Source of the DNA: Albimonas sp963977235
GTDB taxonomy: Bacteria > Pseudomonadota > Alphaproteobacteria > Rhodobacterales > Rhodobacteraceae
Assembly (NCBI RefSeq): GCF_963977235.1
Contig: NZ_CAXBOD010000010.1
Span: 1 to 64,000 of the forward strand
Reading direction: 5' to 3'
DNA length: 64,000 nt
Below, one piece after another: positions 35,264 to 43,778 of the stretch (the stretch's first letter is position 1; each line of letters opens with the position of its first letter). The position numbers and the translations under genes were made by a program. The notes under the pieces are model-generated. The model did no database searches and had not been told where the DNA came from. It saw nothing but the letters and a program-made list of their open reading frames with translations.

Positions 35264-37210
35264 ATGGCGGGCAGCAACGCAGCGGATGGCGACGGAGCGG
35301 GCGGCGGTCCTCAGGGGCGCGCAGAGCCTGACCGGCCCGCCTCCGGTCGCGGCGACGGCCGGGGCGCCGACGGCGCGGCCGGACGCGAGGCGGCGCCCGC
35401 CACAGGGGGCGAGACCGGCCCCGCCTCCGGGCTCGAGGCCGATGCCGCAACCGGGTCCGCCCACGGGTCTGCGGCCAGCGCTGCAACCGGGCCGGCCGCC
35501 GGGCGAGGGGCGGCCGCTGCCGGGCGCGCGGCCGGCGGGGCAGGGCACTGGCGGGCGCAACTGGCCGGACGCGCCGCCGCTCATGGGCGCGGGCTGCGGG
35601 CCTGGACGGTGGCGCATGGGCCGACGGGGCTGCTGTTCTGGCTGCTGGCGCTCGCGATCGGGGTGGCCTCGGGCTACGCGGCCATCGGCTTTCGGCTCGC
35701 GATCGCGGCCATCCAGACCACCATCTACGGCGCCGACGACCACCGCCTGCACAGCACGCTCTCGGGGCTCGACCCGCTGGTGATCGTGGCGACGCCGGTG
35801 ATCGGCGGGCTGGTGGTGGGGGTGATCCTGCATCTGTTCACGGCCGAGGGGCGGGCCGGCTCGGTCGCCTCGGTGATCGAGGCGGCGGCGCTGAGATCGG
35901 GGCGGCTGCCGCTGAAATCGGGGCTCGCCTCGGCGGCCGCCTCGATCGTGACGCTCTCGACCGGAGGCTCCACGGGGCGCGAGGGGCCGGTGGTCCACCT
36001 CGCCGCCACCATGGCCTCGTGGGTCTCCGAGCGCATCGGCGCCACCCCGATCACCGCCCGCGACCTGATGGGCTGCGCAGTGGCCGCGGCGGTCTCGGCC
36101 AGCTTCAACGCCCCCATCGCCGGGGCGCTGTTCGCGATGGAGGTGGTGCTGCGCCACTTCGCGCTGCATGCGTTCGCGCCCATCGTGATCGCCTCGATCG
36201 CCGGCGCCGTTGTCAGCCGCGTGCACCTGGGCAACATCACCGAGTTCGATCTTCCGCGCCACTCGCTGGCCTTCTACCAGGAGCTTCCGGCCTTCCTGCT
36301 GCTGGGCCTGGTGTGCGGGGTCGCCGCGGTGCTGGCGATGAAGGCGATCCTGGCGACCGAGGCCTGGGGCGACCGCTTCGAGCGCTGGAGCCGCTGCCCC
36401 CGATGGCTGCGCCCGGGCGTGGCGGGCCTGCTGCTGGGCCTGATCGCGCTGCAGTTCCCCCATGTGATCGGCGTGGGCTACGAGACGACCTCCCTGGCGC
36501 TGACCGGCGGCATCGGGCTGCACGAGGCGATCGTCTTCGCGCTGATCAAGGCCGCCGCGCTCGCGATCACGCTGGCGGGGCGGATGGGGGGCGGGGTGTT
36601 CTCGCCCTCGCTGATGCTGGGGGCGCTGACCGGGCTCGCGTTCGGGTATATCGCAGTGGGGGTGTTCCCCTCGGTCTCGGGGTCCGAGATCCTGTATGCG
36701 CTGGCGGGGATGGGGGCGGTGGCGGCCTCGTTCCTGGGCGCGCCCCTGTCGACCGGGCTGATCATCTTCGAGCTGACCGGCGACTGGCAGACGGGGGTGG
36801 CGGTGATGGCCTCGGTCTCGATGGCGACCGTGGTCAGCGCCCGGATGGTGGACAAGAGCTTCTTCCTCAGCCTGCTGGAGCGCCGCAACATCCACCTCGC
36901 CGAGGGGCCGCAGTCCTGGCTGCCGGGCACCATCGCGGTCACCCATGTGATGCGCCTGCGGGGGGCCGACGACGGCGCCCCCGACGGCATGTGCTGGAGC
37001 CTGGTCGAGCAGGGCGCCACGCTCGCCCCCACCGACACGCTCGAGCAGGCGCTGCCGCAGTTCGAGCGTCGCGGCGCCGGCCCCTTCATCCCCGTCGTCG
37101 ACCGGGGCGAGGACGGGCGGCCGGAGCTGATGGGCGCCGTCTTCCACCTCGACGCGCTGAAGGCCTACAACCGCGCGCTCGTCGAGGCGCATCGCGAGGA
37201 ACATTCCTGA
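35264..37210 (+). CDS. ClC-family chloride channel/antiporter with long N-terminal extension
   Basis: A 648-residue ClC protein. Family marks include STGGSTGREGPVVHLAA (selectivity region and gating Glu), SASFNAPIAGALFAMEVVLR, and GGVFSPSLMLGALTGLAFG (the second selectivity segment). A degenerate CBS-like pair near residues 560-640 ends the protein. The first 95 residues are almost entirely Ala, Gly, Arg and Asp and contain no family sequence; translation may start later, though AGGGAG stands before the ATG at 35264. It moves chloride, perhaps in exchange for protons, across the inner membrane. Confidence 0.88.
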   Translation: MAGSNAADGDGAGGGPQGRAEPDRPASGRGDGRGADGAAGREAAPATGGETGPASGLEADAATGSAHGSAASAATGPAAGRGAAAAGRAAGGAGHWRAQLAGRAAAHGRGLRAWTVAHGPTGLLFWLLALAIGVASGYAAIGFRLAIAAIQTTIYGADDHRLHSTLSGLDPLVIVATPVIGGLVVGVILHLFTAEGRAGSVASVIEAAALRSGRLPLKSGLASAAASIVTLSTGGSTGREGPVVHLAATMASWVSERIGATPITARDLMGCAVAAAVSASFNAPIAGALFAMEVVLRHFALHAFAPIVIASIAGAVVSRVHLGNITEFDLPRHSLAFYQELPAFLLLGLVCGVAAVLAMKAILATEAWGDRFERWSRCPRWLRPGVAGLLLGLIALQFPHVIGVGYETTSLALTGGIGLHEAIVFALIKAAALAITLAGRMGGGVFSPSLMLGALTGLAFGYIAVGVFPSVSGSEILYALAGMGAVAASFLGAPLSTGLIIFELTGDWQTGVAVMASVSMATVVSARMVDKSFFLSLLERRNIHLAEGPQSWLPGTIAVTHVMRLRGADDGAPDGMCWSLVEQGATLAPTDTLEQALPQFERRGAGPFIPVVDRGEDGRPELMGAVFHLDALKAYNRALVEAHREEHS

Positions 37211-37451
37211 GCCGCGGGCAGCCCGCGCGGGGGCTTCTTCCTGCCGCGCGCGGGGCGCGTTGCGCGCAATCCTGAGCCGCGCGGGGCGCGCCGCGCCGCC
37301 TTGCTCTCGCTGCCGTGATGGCGATCTCGCCACAATGCGCCCTGCAATCATCCCCGCGATGGCGCCAATGCGCCGCAACCGCCCTCCAGTTTCGACTCAG
37401 AGCCGAAACGGCGGCAGTGGCCGCCACGGCGACATGAGAGGAGTAGAACCG

Positions 37452-37625
37452 ATGCTGGGTTGGGCCCTGACTTTCCTGATCGTCGCGATCATCGCGGGCG
37501 TTCTGGGCTTCGGCGGGCTTGCGGCCGCCTCGGCGGGTATCGCCAAGATCCTGTTCTTCGTGTTCATCGCGCTGTTCCTGATCGCGATGATTGCGCGCGC
37601 CGTGCGCGGCCGTCCGCCGGTCTGA
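37452..37625 (+). CDS. DUF1328 small membrane protein (YtjA-like)
   Basis: A 57-residue protein with two membrane helices, MLGWALTFLIVAIIAGVLGF and ILFFVFIALFLIAMIARAV, separated by GGLAAASAGIAK, which is the DUF1328/UPF0391 signature. Function unknown; homologues are often stress-induced. It is monocistronic, with two large hairpins downstream. Confidence 0.92.
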   Translation: MLGWALTFLIVAIIAGVLGFGGLAAASAGIAKILFFVFIALFLIAMIARAVRGRPPV

Positions 37626-37640
37626 CGCGCGCGTGAACCG

Positions 37641-37675
37641 GCGCGCCGCCTTCGCTCCGTGCGGAGGCGGCGCGC
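37641..37675 (+). terminator. Hairpin after the DUF1328 gene
   Basis: A perfect 11-bp stem GCGCGCCGCCT/AGGCGGCGCGC with a 13-base loop, 16 bases beyond the stop. No U-tract follows. Confidence 0.55.
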
Positions 37676-37677
37676 GG

Positions 37678-37741
37678 CCGGGCCCCGCGGGCGCCCGCCG
37701 GTTTCCCTCGGGAAGCGCCGGCGGACGTCCGCGGGGCCCGG
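37678..37741. terminator. Large stem-loop between convergent DUF1328 and DUF192 genes
   Basis: 24-bp arms (37678-37701 and 37718-37741) with two mismatches flank a 16-base loop. It lies 3 bases after the preceding hairpin and 52 bases from the DUF192 stop, so it could act in both directions. Confidence 0.6.
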
Positions 37742-37793
37742 TGCGTTTCAGGCGCCGGGAATCGGACGGGTCAGGCCGCTCGCCCGGCCCGGA

Positions 37794-38276
37794 TCACTCG
37801 CAGGGCCAGGCGGCCTCGTCGCCGAAGGCGGGGTGGCGCACCAGGGCGCCGGCGCCGATGCCGTAGCGCTCGGCCAGCCCGCCGTTGATCTCGAGCACCG
37901 CGCGGGTGTCGCCCTCGGAGGGGCGGGGATCCTCGGTGAACGGCTCGGCGTTGGCGATGACATTCAGCACTTCGCCGGTCTCGTCGATGAAGATCATGTC
38001 GAGCGGCAGCGGCGTGTTCTTCATCCAGAAGGACACCGGGCGCGGCGTGTCGAACAGGAACAGCATGCCGTGACCGGCCGCCATATCCTCCCGATGCATC
38101 AGGCCCTGCGCGCGCTCGAGCGCGGTGTCGGCGATCTCGACGGTGAAGCGGGCGGAGGCGTCGTCGGCCTTCAGCTCGACAACGTCTTCGCGGCAGGCGG
38201 CCAGGGCCGGGGCGGAGAGCGCCAGGGCCAGGGCGAGCCCGAGAATCGATGCGTGAGGGATGTCCATGGCGCGCAT
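37794..38276 (-). CDS. DUF192 family exported protein
   Basis: A 160-residue protein with a signal peptide (LGLALALALSAPALAA). The DUF192 core follows: LERAQGLMHREDMAAGHGML, FDTPRPVSFWMKNTPLPLDM and IFIDETGEVLNVIANAEPFT. These proteins form a small beta-rich fold of unknown function. The ATG at 38276 was preferred; an internal ATG at 38267 would also preserve the signal. Confidence 0.9.
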   Translation of the reverse strand: MRAMDIPHASILGLALALALSAPALAACREDVVELKADDASARFTVEIADTALERAQGLMHREDMAAGHGMLFLFDTPRPVSFWMKNTPLPLDMIFIDETGEVLNVIANAEPFTEDPRPSEGDTRAVLEINGGLAERYGIGAGALVRHPAFGDEAAWPCE

Positions 38277-38523
38277 CTTCCCGCCTCGTCCCGGCAATGC
38301 AAGGCCCCCTGCCGCACACTTGCGGCACAGGCCGCGCGCGGCCCGCCGGCGGCGCCAGGCGAGGGAGGTCGGTGCGGGGCCGCCCGGTCCCTCAGCCGCC
38401 CGAAGCCGCGCCCAAGGGGTCAAGGGCGCCAAGGCCAATATTGGCGAACGTCAGACACGCTTTTTCAGCGCACCGGGCCTGAAGCTCGGGCGCCGAAACC
38501 GTCCGGGTCGCGTCGCGCGGGTC

Positions 38524-39042
38524 TCAGACCCGCACGACCTCTTCCCAACGGCAGATCTCGCCGGCCATGTGGCCGCGCGGACCGGCGACAAGACGCACGC
38601 ACAGCGCCTCGCCGGGCTGGAGATCCTGGAAACCGTGATGGCGCAGGGTCTCCATGTGCACGAAGATGTCGGCAGGGTCCCCGAACACGTTGAGGAACCC
38701 GAACCCCTTCTGCTTGTTGAACCATTTCACCCGAGCCGGAAGGAACTCCCCCTCCGCCTCGGCCTCTGCGGCGATCTCTGTCGGCCGCGCTTCCTTCGGC
38801 TGCTCCGTGGCGGGCGCGGATGCTTCCGCCGAGACGCCGATGACTTCGGTCGCCTGCAGACCGCGGTCTCCCCTGACCACCGTCAGCGACACCGTCGCCC
38901 CTTCATCCAGCGAAGACATCCCCGCGGCGCGAACGCAGGCGGCATGCACCATCACGTCCGGACCGCCTTCGGACGGCACAACGAAGCCATAACCCTTCTC
39001 GGCATCGTACCACTTGACCTTGCCGGTCACGAAGCGGGACAC
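38524..39042 (-). CDS. Tandem two-domain cold-shock protein
   Basis: A protein of about 172 residues with two cold-shock domains joined by an Ala/Glu-rich linker. Domain 1 has KWYDAEKGYGFVVP (RNP1) and DVMVHAACV (RNP2). Domain 2 has KWFNKQKGFGFLNV and DIFVHMETLR. Both aromatic nucleic-acid-binding sets are intact. The frame offers no ATG before domain 1. I chose GTG at 39042, with GGGGAAG eight bases upstream; a TTG at 39063, immediately after an in-frame stop, is the alternative. This double-CSD architecture is common in alphaproteobacteria and likely binds RNA under cold or stationary-phase conditions. Confidence 0.88.
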   Translation of the reverse strand: MSRFVTGKVKWYDAEKGYGFVVPSEGGPDVMVHAACVRAAGMSSLDEGATVSLTVVRGDRGLQATEVIGVSAEASAPATEQPKEARPTEIAAEAEAEGEFLPARVKWFNKQKGFGFLNVFGDPADIFVHMETLRHHGFQDLQPGEALCVRLVAGPRGHMAGEICRWEEVVRV

Positions 39043-39110
39043 CTTGACGACTTCCCCAGTCAACTACCTAACCCCAGACTCTGAACGTGCCTTACTCGTC
39101 TCGCCGATAT

Positions 39111-39128
39111 ACGTCATTCATGTGACGT
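39111..39128. promoter_or_regulatory. Inverted repeat in the divergent cold-shock promoter region
   Basis: ACGTCA (39111-39116) and TGACGT (39123-39128) flank TTCATG. It lies about 70 bases upstream of the cold-shock start and as far from the lipoprotein start, within an AT-richer stretch, so it could be an operator or part of the cold-shock mRNA leader. Confidence 0.4.
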
Positions 39129-39194
39129 GCCGCAACAAAATGCGAGTTTGGCCGCGACGGAACCCTGGCCGTCCCGCGGGCATCGGAAAAAACG

Positions 39195-40085
39195 TTGAAA
39201 ATACAGTGCGTTAAAATTTTCGCTGGAATCGTCGCGCTGAGCGCGAGCGCCTGCGGCGCCGTTCATCCAACCGAACGGGAGGCGAATCCAGCCCGCTCTT
39301 CGTTCAGATTCGCAGCCTACGGGGCCGCCCCGCAGGCGCTGATCGCGCCAGATCGCGGCGCCGTCACGGAAGTCTCGGACCGAGCCGCGAGAATCGTCTC
39401 TCGCACGCCCTCGGACATGGGCCCCCGCCCGCCGCGCCCGGCCGAGGCCGCGGCGCTGCCGATCCTCTACGGCTCGCCCGAGGGCCGGCGGTTCCTGTCG
39501 CGGCCCGCAGGCGGGGCGCAGGGCTCGCGCGCCTTCGCGCTGGGAGAGCCCGCCGACATCTGCCCGGCGCGGGTCGAGACCGGCGGCCCCTCGCCCGACG
39601 CCGCGGCCTCGGCCGCGCTCGAGGCCTGTTTCGCCGCGCTCGAGGCCGCGGACGCTCCGCCCCCGGGCGCGCAGGGTTGCGGCTGCCGGCTCGCGGCGCT
39701 CGACGACGCTGCGCTGGCCGCGCCCGACGCCTTCGACTACGCGCCCGGCGTCTCGGCCCGCCTGGTCTCGCCCGATCTCGACATCGACGTGGACCTCGCG
39801 GCTTCCGAGGCGGCCGGGCCCGACGGCGACCGGGTGGTGGCGCTCTATCCCTCGCCGGGGGCGCCGGCGCTGATCCTGGTCTCGCCCGACGGCGCGGCGC
39901 GGATGCTGCTGCACGGGCGGGAGTGGACCGGCTCGCGCACCGTCGAGGGCCTGTCGCGGGGCCGCTACCGCGAGCGCATCGCGCTGGTGCGCGACGACGG
40001 CGCGCGCGCGATCCTCTCGATCGGCTGGGACCCGGTCGCCTACGCCGCCGAGCGCCGCCGCCTGACCCGCTGGACCGGAGCCTAG
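39195..40085 (+). CDS. Putative lipoprotein of unknown function
   Basis: A 296-residue protein with an N-terminal hydrophobic signal and a possible lipobox ending at Cys (IVALSASAC). The rest is Ala/Pro/Asp-rich, with EACFAALEAADAPPPGAQGC, a CGCRLAALDD cysteine cluster, then a regular C-terminal part (RVVALYPSPGAPALILVSPD, RERIALVRDDGARAILSIGW) that reads like a beta-rich domain. No known family recognised. The only start at the signal is TTG at 39195, in an unusually AT-rich stretch, with GGAAAAAAC ahead of it. Confidence 0.65.
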   Translation: MKIQCVKIFAGIVALSASACGAVHPTEREANPARSSFRFAAYGAAPQALIAPDRGAVTEVSDRAARIVSRTPSDMGPRPPRPAEAAALPILYGSPEGRRFLSRPAGGAQGSRAFALGEPADICPARVETGGPSPDAAASAALEACFAALEAADAPPPGAQGCGCRLAALDDAALAAPDAFDYAPGVSARLVSPDLDIDVDLAASEAAGPDGDRVVALYPSPGAPALILVSPDGAARMLLHGREWTGSRTVEGLSRGRYRERIALVRDDGARAILSIGWDPVAYAAERRRLTRWTGA

Positions 40086-40185
40086 CGCGCCGCGCCGCCC
40101 TCCCACCCGCGGGCGGGCGCGCCGCGCCTCTTTCGCCGCCGCCGCTTTCGCCCTAGCCTCCGCGCGCCAAGCAAGGGGATCGTCC

Positions 40186-41997
40186 ATGTTCCAGAGCTTC
40201 GAGACCCAGGGAAATCGCGCCGCGGGTCCCGCCCGACTGGCCGCGCTGCGCGCCCGGATGGCGGCCGAGGGGGTGCACGGCTTCCTGGCGCCTCGCGGCG
40301 ACGCGCATATGGGCGAGACCGTCGCCGCGCGCGACCAGCGCCTGGCCTGGCTGACCGGGTTCACCGGCTCGGCCGGGATCTGCGTGGCGCTGGCCGAGCG
40401 CGCGGCCCTGTTCAGCGACGGCCGCTACACCCTGCAGGCCCGCGAGCAGGTCGACGCAGCGTTCGAGCGCGTGGGGATCGAGGCGACGCCCCCCTCGGCC
40501 TGGCTGAAATCCGCCCTCAAGCCGGGCCAGCGCCTGGCCTACGACCCCTGGCTGCACGGCCGCGAGCAGATCGAGACGCTCGAGCGCGCCTGCGCCGAGG
40601 TCGGGGCCGAACTGGTCCCCACCGCCAACCTGATCGACGCGGTGTGGGAGGATCAGCCCAGCCCGCCCATGGGCCCGCTCGCCGTCCACCCCGAGGCGCT
40701 GGCCGGCGAAAGTTCGGCCGCCAAGCGCGCCCGGCTGGGGCGGGAACTGGCGGAAGCCTCGCGCGACGCGGCCGTGCTGACGCTGCCCGACAGCCTGGCG
40801 TGGCTGCTCAACGTGCGCGGCTCGGACGTGGCGCGGATGCCCGCGCCCCACGCTTTCGGCCTGCTGCGCGCCGACGGGACCGCGACCCTGTTCGTCGCCG
40901 CCGCCAAGCTGAGCGATCCGGTGCGCGAGCACCTGGGCAACGCCGTCGAGATCGCGGACCCCGAGGCGCTGGGCCCCGCGCTCGACGCGCTGGCGGGCAG
41001 CGCGGTGCTGCTCGACCGCGCCAGCTGCCCGGTGTGGATCGCCCACCGGCTCGAGGCCGCCGGCGCGCGGATCGACTGGGGGCAGGACCCCTGCATCCTG
41101 CCCAAGGCCCGCAAGAACACGGCCGAGCTCGAGGGCGCGCGCGCGGCCCACCTGCGCGACGCCGTCCCCCTGGCGCGGTTCCTGCGCTGGGTGGACGAGA
41201 CCGCGCCCACCGGGACCCTGACCGAGATCGCCGCGGTCGAGAAGCTCGAGAACCTGCGCGCGCAGACCGGGGCGCTGCGCGACATCTCCTTCGACACGAT
41301 CTGCGGCGCGGGCCCCAACGGCGCCATCGTCCATTACCGCGTCACCCGCGAGACCGACCGCACCCTGGTCCCGGGCGAGCTGCTGCTGGTGGACAGCGGC
41401 GCGCAATATCCCGACGGCACCACCGACGTCACCCGCACCCTCGCCACCGGCCCCGCGCCCGAGGGCGCCGCGCGCGCCTTCACCCTGGTGCTCAAGGGCA
41501 TGATCGCCATCGCCATGGCGCGCTGGCCCGCGGGGCTGGCGGGGCGGGACATCGATGCGCTCGCCCGGCAGGCGCTGTGGAAGGGCGGCCTCGACTACGA
41601 TCACGGCACCGGCCATGGCGTGGGCGCCTATCTGGGCGTGCACGAGGGGCCGGCCTCGATCTCGCGCCGCGGCATGGTCCCGCTGGAGCCGGGCATGGTC
41701 CTCTCGGACGAGCCCGGCTGCTACCGCGAAGGGGAATGGGGCATCCGCCTCGAGATCCTGGTCGCGGTCTCGTCCCCCGCCGTGCCCGAGGGCGGCGAAC
41801 GGGAGATGCTGGGTTTCGAGACCCTGACCCTGGCCCCCATCGACCGGCGCCTGGTGGTCCCTGCGCTGCTGGACCCGCCCGAGCGGGCCTGGCTCGACGC
41901 CTATCACGCCCGGGTGGCGGCGGAGGTGACGCCGCTGCTCGACGACCCCGCCGACCGAGACTGGCTGGCCGCGGCCTGCGCGCGGCTCGCCGATTGA
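40186..41997 (+). CDS. pepP: Xaa-Pro aminopeptidase (M24B)
   Basis: A 603-residue aminopeptidase P of the long eukaryote-like type with three domains: two creatinase-like N-terminal domains (RLAWLTGFTGSAGICVALAE; LAWLLNVRGSDVARMP) and the C-terminal pita-bread catalytic domain. Metal ligands appear in LLLVDSGAQYPDGTTDVTRT (two Asp), DHGTGHGVGAYLGVHEG (His), SDEPGCYREGEWGIRLE (Glu) and GFETLTL (Glu). It removes N-terminal residues ahead of proline in the cytoplasm. The DUF427 gene follows after 11 bases. Confidence 0.94.
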   Translation: MFQSFETQGNRAAGPARLAALRARMAAEGVHGFLAPRGDAHMGETVAARDQRLAWLTGFTGSAGICVALAERAALFSDGRYTLQAREQVDAAFERVGIEATPPSAWLKSALKPGQRLAYDPWLHGREQIETLERACAEVGAELVPTANLIDAVWEDQPSPPMGPLAVHPEALAGESSAAKRARLGRELAEASRDAAVLTLPDSLAWLLNVRGSDVARMPAPHAFGLLRADGTATLFVAAAKLSDPVREHLGNAVEIADPEALGPALDALAGSAVLLDRASCPVWIAHRLEAAGARIDWGQDPCILPKARKNTAELEGARAAHLRDAVPLARFLRWVDETAPTGTLTEIAAVEKLENLRAQTGALRDISFDTICGAGPNGAIVHYRVTRETDRTLVPGELLLVDSGAQYPDGTTDVTRTLATGPAPEGAARAFTLVLKGMIAIAMARWPAGLAGRDIDALARQALWKGGLDYDHGTGHGVGAYLGVHEGPASISRRGMVPLEPGMVLSDEPGCYREGEWGIRLEILVAVSSPAVPEGGEREMLGFETLTLAPIDRRLVVPALLDPPERAWLDAYHARVAAEVTPLLDDPADRDWLAAACARLAD

Positions 41998-42008
41998 GGG
42001 AGAGCCCG

Positions 42009-42365
42009 ATGCCCCATGACGCCGCCCCGACGCCCGAGATCCAACCCGCCGCCGGCGTCCGCGTGGTCCGCGCCGCCGACGCGGTCATCGCCGAGAGCGC
42101 CCACGCCCTGGAATCGCGGCTGACGCCCGCGGACGCCCCGATGTTCTGGCTGCCCCGCGCCGAGGCCGGAGAGCCGTTCCTCGAGCGAACCGAGGCCACC
42201 GTCGAGCTGCCGGGCCTCGGCCGCGCCCGCCTGCTGGACGTGGTCGGCGTCAGCGCGACCTTGCCTGCCGCCGCCTGGATCCTCGAGACGCCGGCCCCCG
42301 GCGCCGAGGCCCTCGCCGATCACATCGCCTTCGACCCCGAGCAGGTGACGCTCGAGCGGCTCTGA
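42009..42365 (+). CDS. DUF427 domain protein
   Basis: A 118-residue protein with the DUF427 layout: RVVRAADAVIAESAHALE, the PMFWLPRAEAGEPFLERTE segment, the shortened central LPGLGRARLLDVVG and AAWILETPAPGAEAL, ending VAF-like HIAFDPEQVTLERL. The usual TTCPYKG-like cysteine motif is replaced by VELPGLGRA. Function unknown. It is probably co-transcribed with pepP. Confidence 0.75.
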   Translation: MPHDAAPTPEIQPAAGVRVVRAADAVIAESAHALESRLTPADAPMFWLPRAEAGEPFLERTEATVELPGLGRARLLDVVGVSATLPAAAWILETPAPGAEALADHIAFDPEQVTLERL

Positions 42366-42396
42366 CCGCCGCGCTTGCGGGCGGGGAAGGCGTTCC

Positions 42397-42528
42397 TGCG
42401 CCCTGCGGCGCAGCGCCGGGAAGAGGCCTTGCGCCCTGCGGCGCAGCGCAGGGAAGAGGCCTTGCGCCCTGCGGCGCAGCGCGGGGAAGAGGGCTTTCGC
42501 CCTGCGGCGCAGCGCTGGGAGGGGGGGC
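42397..42528. repeat. 33-bp tandem repeat, four units
   Basis: Units at 42397-42429, 42430-42462, 42463-42495 and 42496-42528 share TGCGCCCTGCGGCGCAGCGC followed by a GGGAAGAGGCCT-like half. Each contains the small hairpin CTGCG-G-CGCAG. Lies between the DUF427 gene and tRNA-Pro. The fourth unit is diverged. The unit length is a multiple of three, so frames stay open across it, but nothing suggests translation. Confidence 0.85.
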
Positions 42529-42589
42529 TCTTGCGGCGGCGCGCGGCGTGGCTTGCCCCTGCCGCGGCCGCGGGGTATCGGGGTGTCGT

Positions 42590-42666
42590 CGGGGCGTAGC
42601 GCAGCCTGGTAGCGCGCCGGTTTTGGGAACCGGAGGCCGCGAGTTCGAATCTCGCCGCCCCGACCA
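42590..42666 (+). tRNA. tRNA-Pro (UGG anticodon)
   Basis: A 77-nt cloverleaf. The acceptor stem CGGGGCG (42590-42596) pairs with CGCCCCG (42656-42662), followed by discriminator A and an encoded CCA at 42664-42666. The anticodon stem CCGGT/ACCGG encloses TTTGGGA with anticodon TGG. The T-arm has GTTCGAATC. Complete and apparently functional. Confidence 0.95.
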
Positions 42667-42755
42667 GCGCGCCCTCGCCCCCCGGGCGCGCCTTCGGGGC
42701 CGGGGCCCCGCAGCGCCGCGCGGCAGGTCGCGCGCGCCCGGCGAACGAGGCGCGC

Positions 42756-43778
42756 ATGCACGACCGGCCCGACCTTCCCGCCTATCCCGAAGACCCCTGG
42801 CTCGAGCGGTTCGTGGGGGTTGCCGCGCTGCGGGCGGCGATCGAGCTGGGCCTGATCGACCGCCTGGCTTCGGCCCCTCGCGAGGCGAGGACGCTGGCCG
42901 CCGAGGGGCCGGCGATGGCCCAGCTCCTCGACATCCTCGAGGCCGAGCGCGTGATCGTGCGCCCGGCGGGGGACGGGCTGGCGGCCCTCGCGCCCGCTTT
43001 CGCCGCCGTCCATGCCGCGCGCGGCCGGGCGCTGCAAGCGCGGCTCGAGTTTCTGGTCCGCGCCGCGCGGGACCTGTTGGCGGACCCCGCGGCAGTCTTC
43101 GCCGACCTGCCGCGCCACATGGCCCGGTCCGAGACGTTTTCCCTTTACCGCTATGACCTTGCCGCCACCGACGACGCCGCCGGGCGCGAGGCCGCGCGCC
43201 CCTGGGTCGAGCATGTCTGCGCCCTGACCGAGGCCGAGGCTCCGCGCCTGGTCCCCGCCCTGCCGCTGCCCGAGCGCGGCCGCCTGCTCGAGATCGGCGG
43301 CAACGCCGGAGAGATGGCCCTGGCGATCCTCGCGGCGCATCCGGGCCTCTCGGTTGCGGTGCTCGACCTGCCGGCGGTCTGCGCCCTTGGGCGCGCGCGC
43401 TGCGCGGGGCGTCCGGGGGCCGAGCGGCTGGGATTTCTTGCCGGCGACGCGCGCCGCGATCCCTGGCCCGCGCCGGCCGACGCGGTGCTGTTCAAGTCGG
43501 TCCTGCACGACTGGCCGCCCGAGGAGGCCGAGGCGCTGCTCGCCCGCGCCGCCGCCTGCGCCGCTCCCGGCGCGCCGGTCATCGTGACCGAGCGCGCGCC
43601 GATCCGCGTCCCCGACCCCGCGCCGTTTCATCTCGCCGCCGAGCTGGTCTTCGCCCCGTTCTTCCGCCCCCCCGAAGCCTATGTGGCGATGATGACCCGC
43701 GTGGGCCTGAGCCCCGAGCCGCCGCGCCGGGCGCATCCCTCGCTGCCCTTCCACGTGGTGACCGGCCGGGCCGGCTGA
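42756..43778 (+). CDS. SAM-dependent O-methyltransferase-like protein
   Basis: A 340-residue class I methyltransferase of the O-methyltransferase type 2 (plant COMT/CrtF-like) architecture. The N-terminal dimerisation/winged-helix part includes AALRAAIELGLIDRLAS. The SAM motif LLEIGGNAGEMALAILAAHP has Gly-Gly-Asn in place of the usual Gly-Gly-Gly. DLPAVC and KSVLHDWPPEEAEALL are the later SAM and catalytic motifs, and ERAPIRVPDPAPFHLAAEL follows. Substrate unknown; no carotenoid or bacteriochlorophyll genes are nearby. It follows tRNA-Pro and precedes the giant gene. Confidence 0.8.
   Translation: MHDRPDLPAYPEDPWLERFVGVAALRAAIELGLIDRLASAPREARTLAAEGPAMAQLLDILEAERVIVRPAGDGLAALAPAFAAVHAARGRALQARLEFLVRAARDLLADPAAVFADLPRHMARSETFSLYRYDLAATDDAAGREAARPWVEHVCALTEAEAPRLVPALPLPERGRLLEIGGNAGEMALAILAAHPGLSVAVLDLPAVCALGRARCAGRPGAERLGFLAGDARRDPWPAPADAVLFKSVLHDWPPEEAEALLARAAACAAPGAPVIVTERAPIRVPDPAPFHLAAELVFAPFFRPPEAYVAMMTRVGLSPEPPRRAHPSLPFHVVTGRAG

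Noticed and set aside
39114..40364. 416-codon minus frame opposite the lipoprotein gene
   Set aside because: Arg/Gly-rich antisense shadow; the + frame has a signal peptide and normal composition.
42397..42528. CRISPR array
   Set aside because: The repeats are contiguous with no unique spacers and no cas genes are near. The same applies to the 26-bp repeats at 27880-27958 and the 15-bp repeats at 8519-8558.
42375..42599. Repeat-containing peptide with an 11-residue LRPAAQRREEA period
   Set aside because: Arises only because the tandem DNA repeat is 33 bp long. No ribosome site, no homology, and the frame runs into the tRNA gene.
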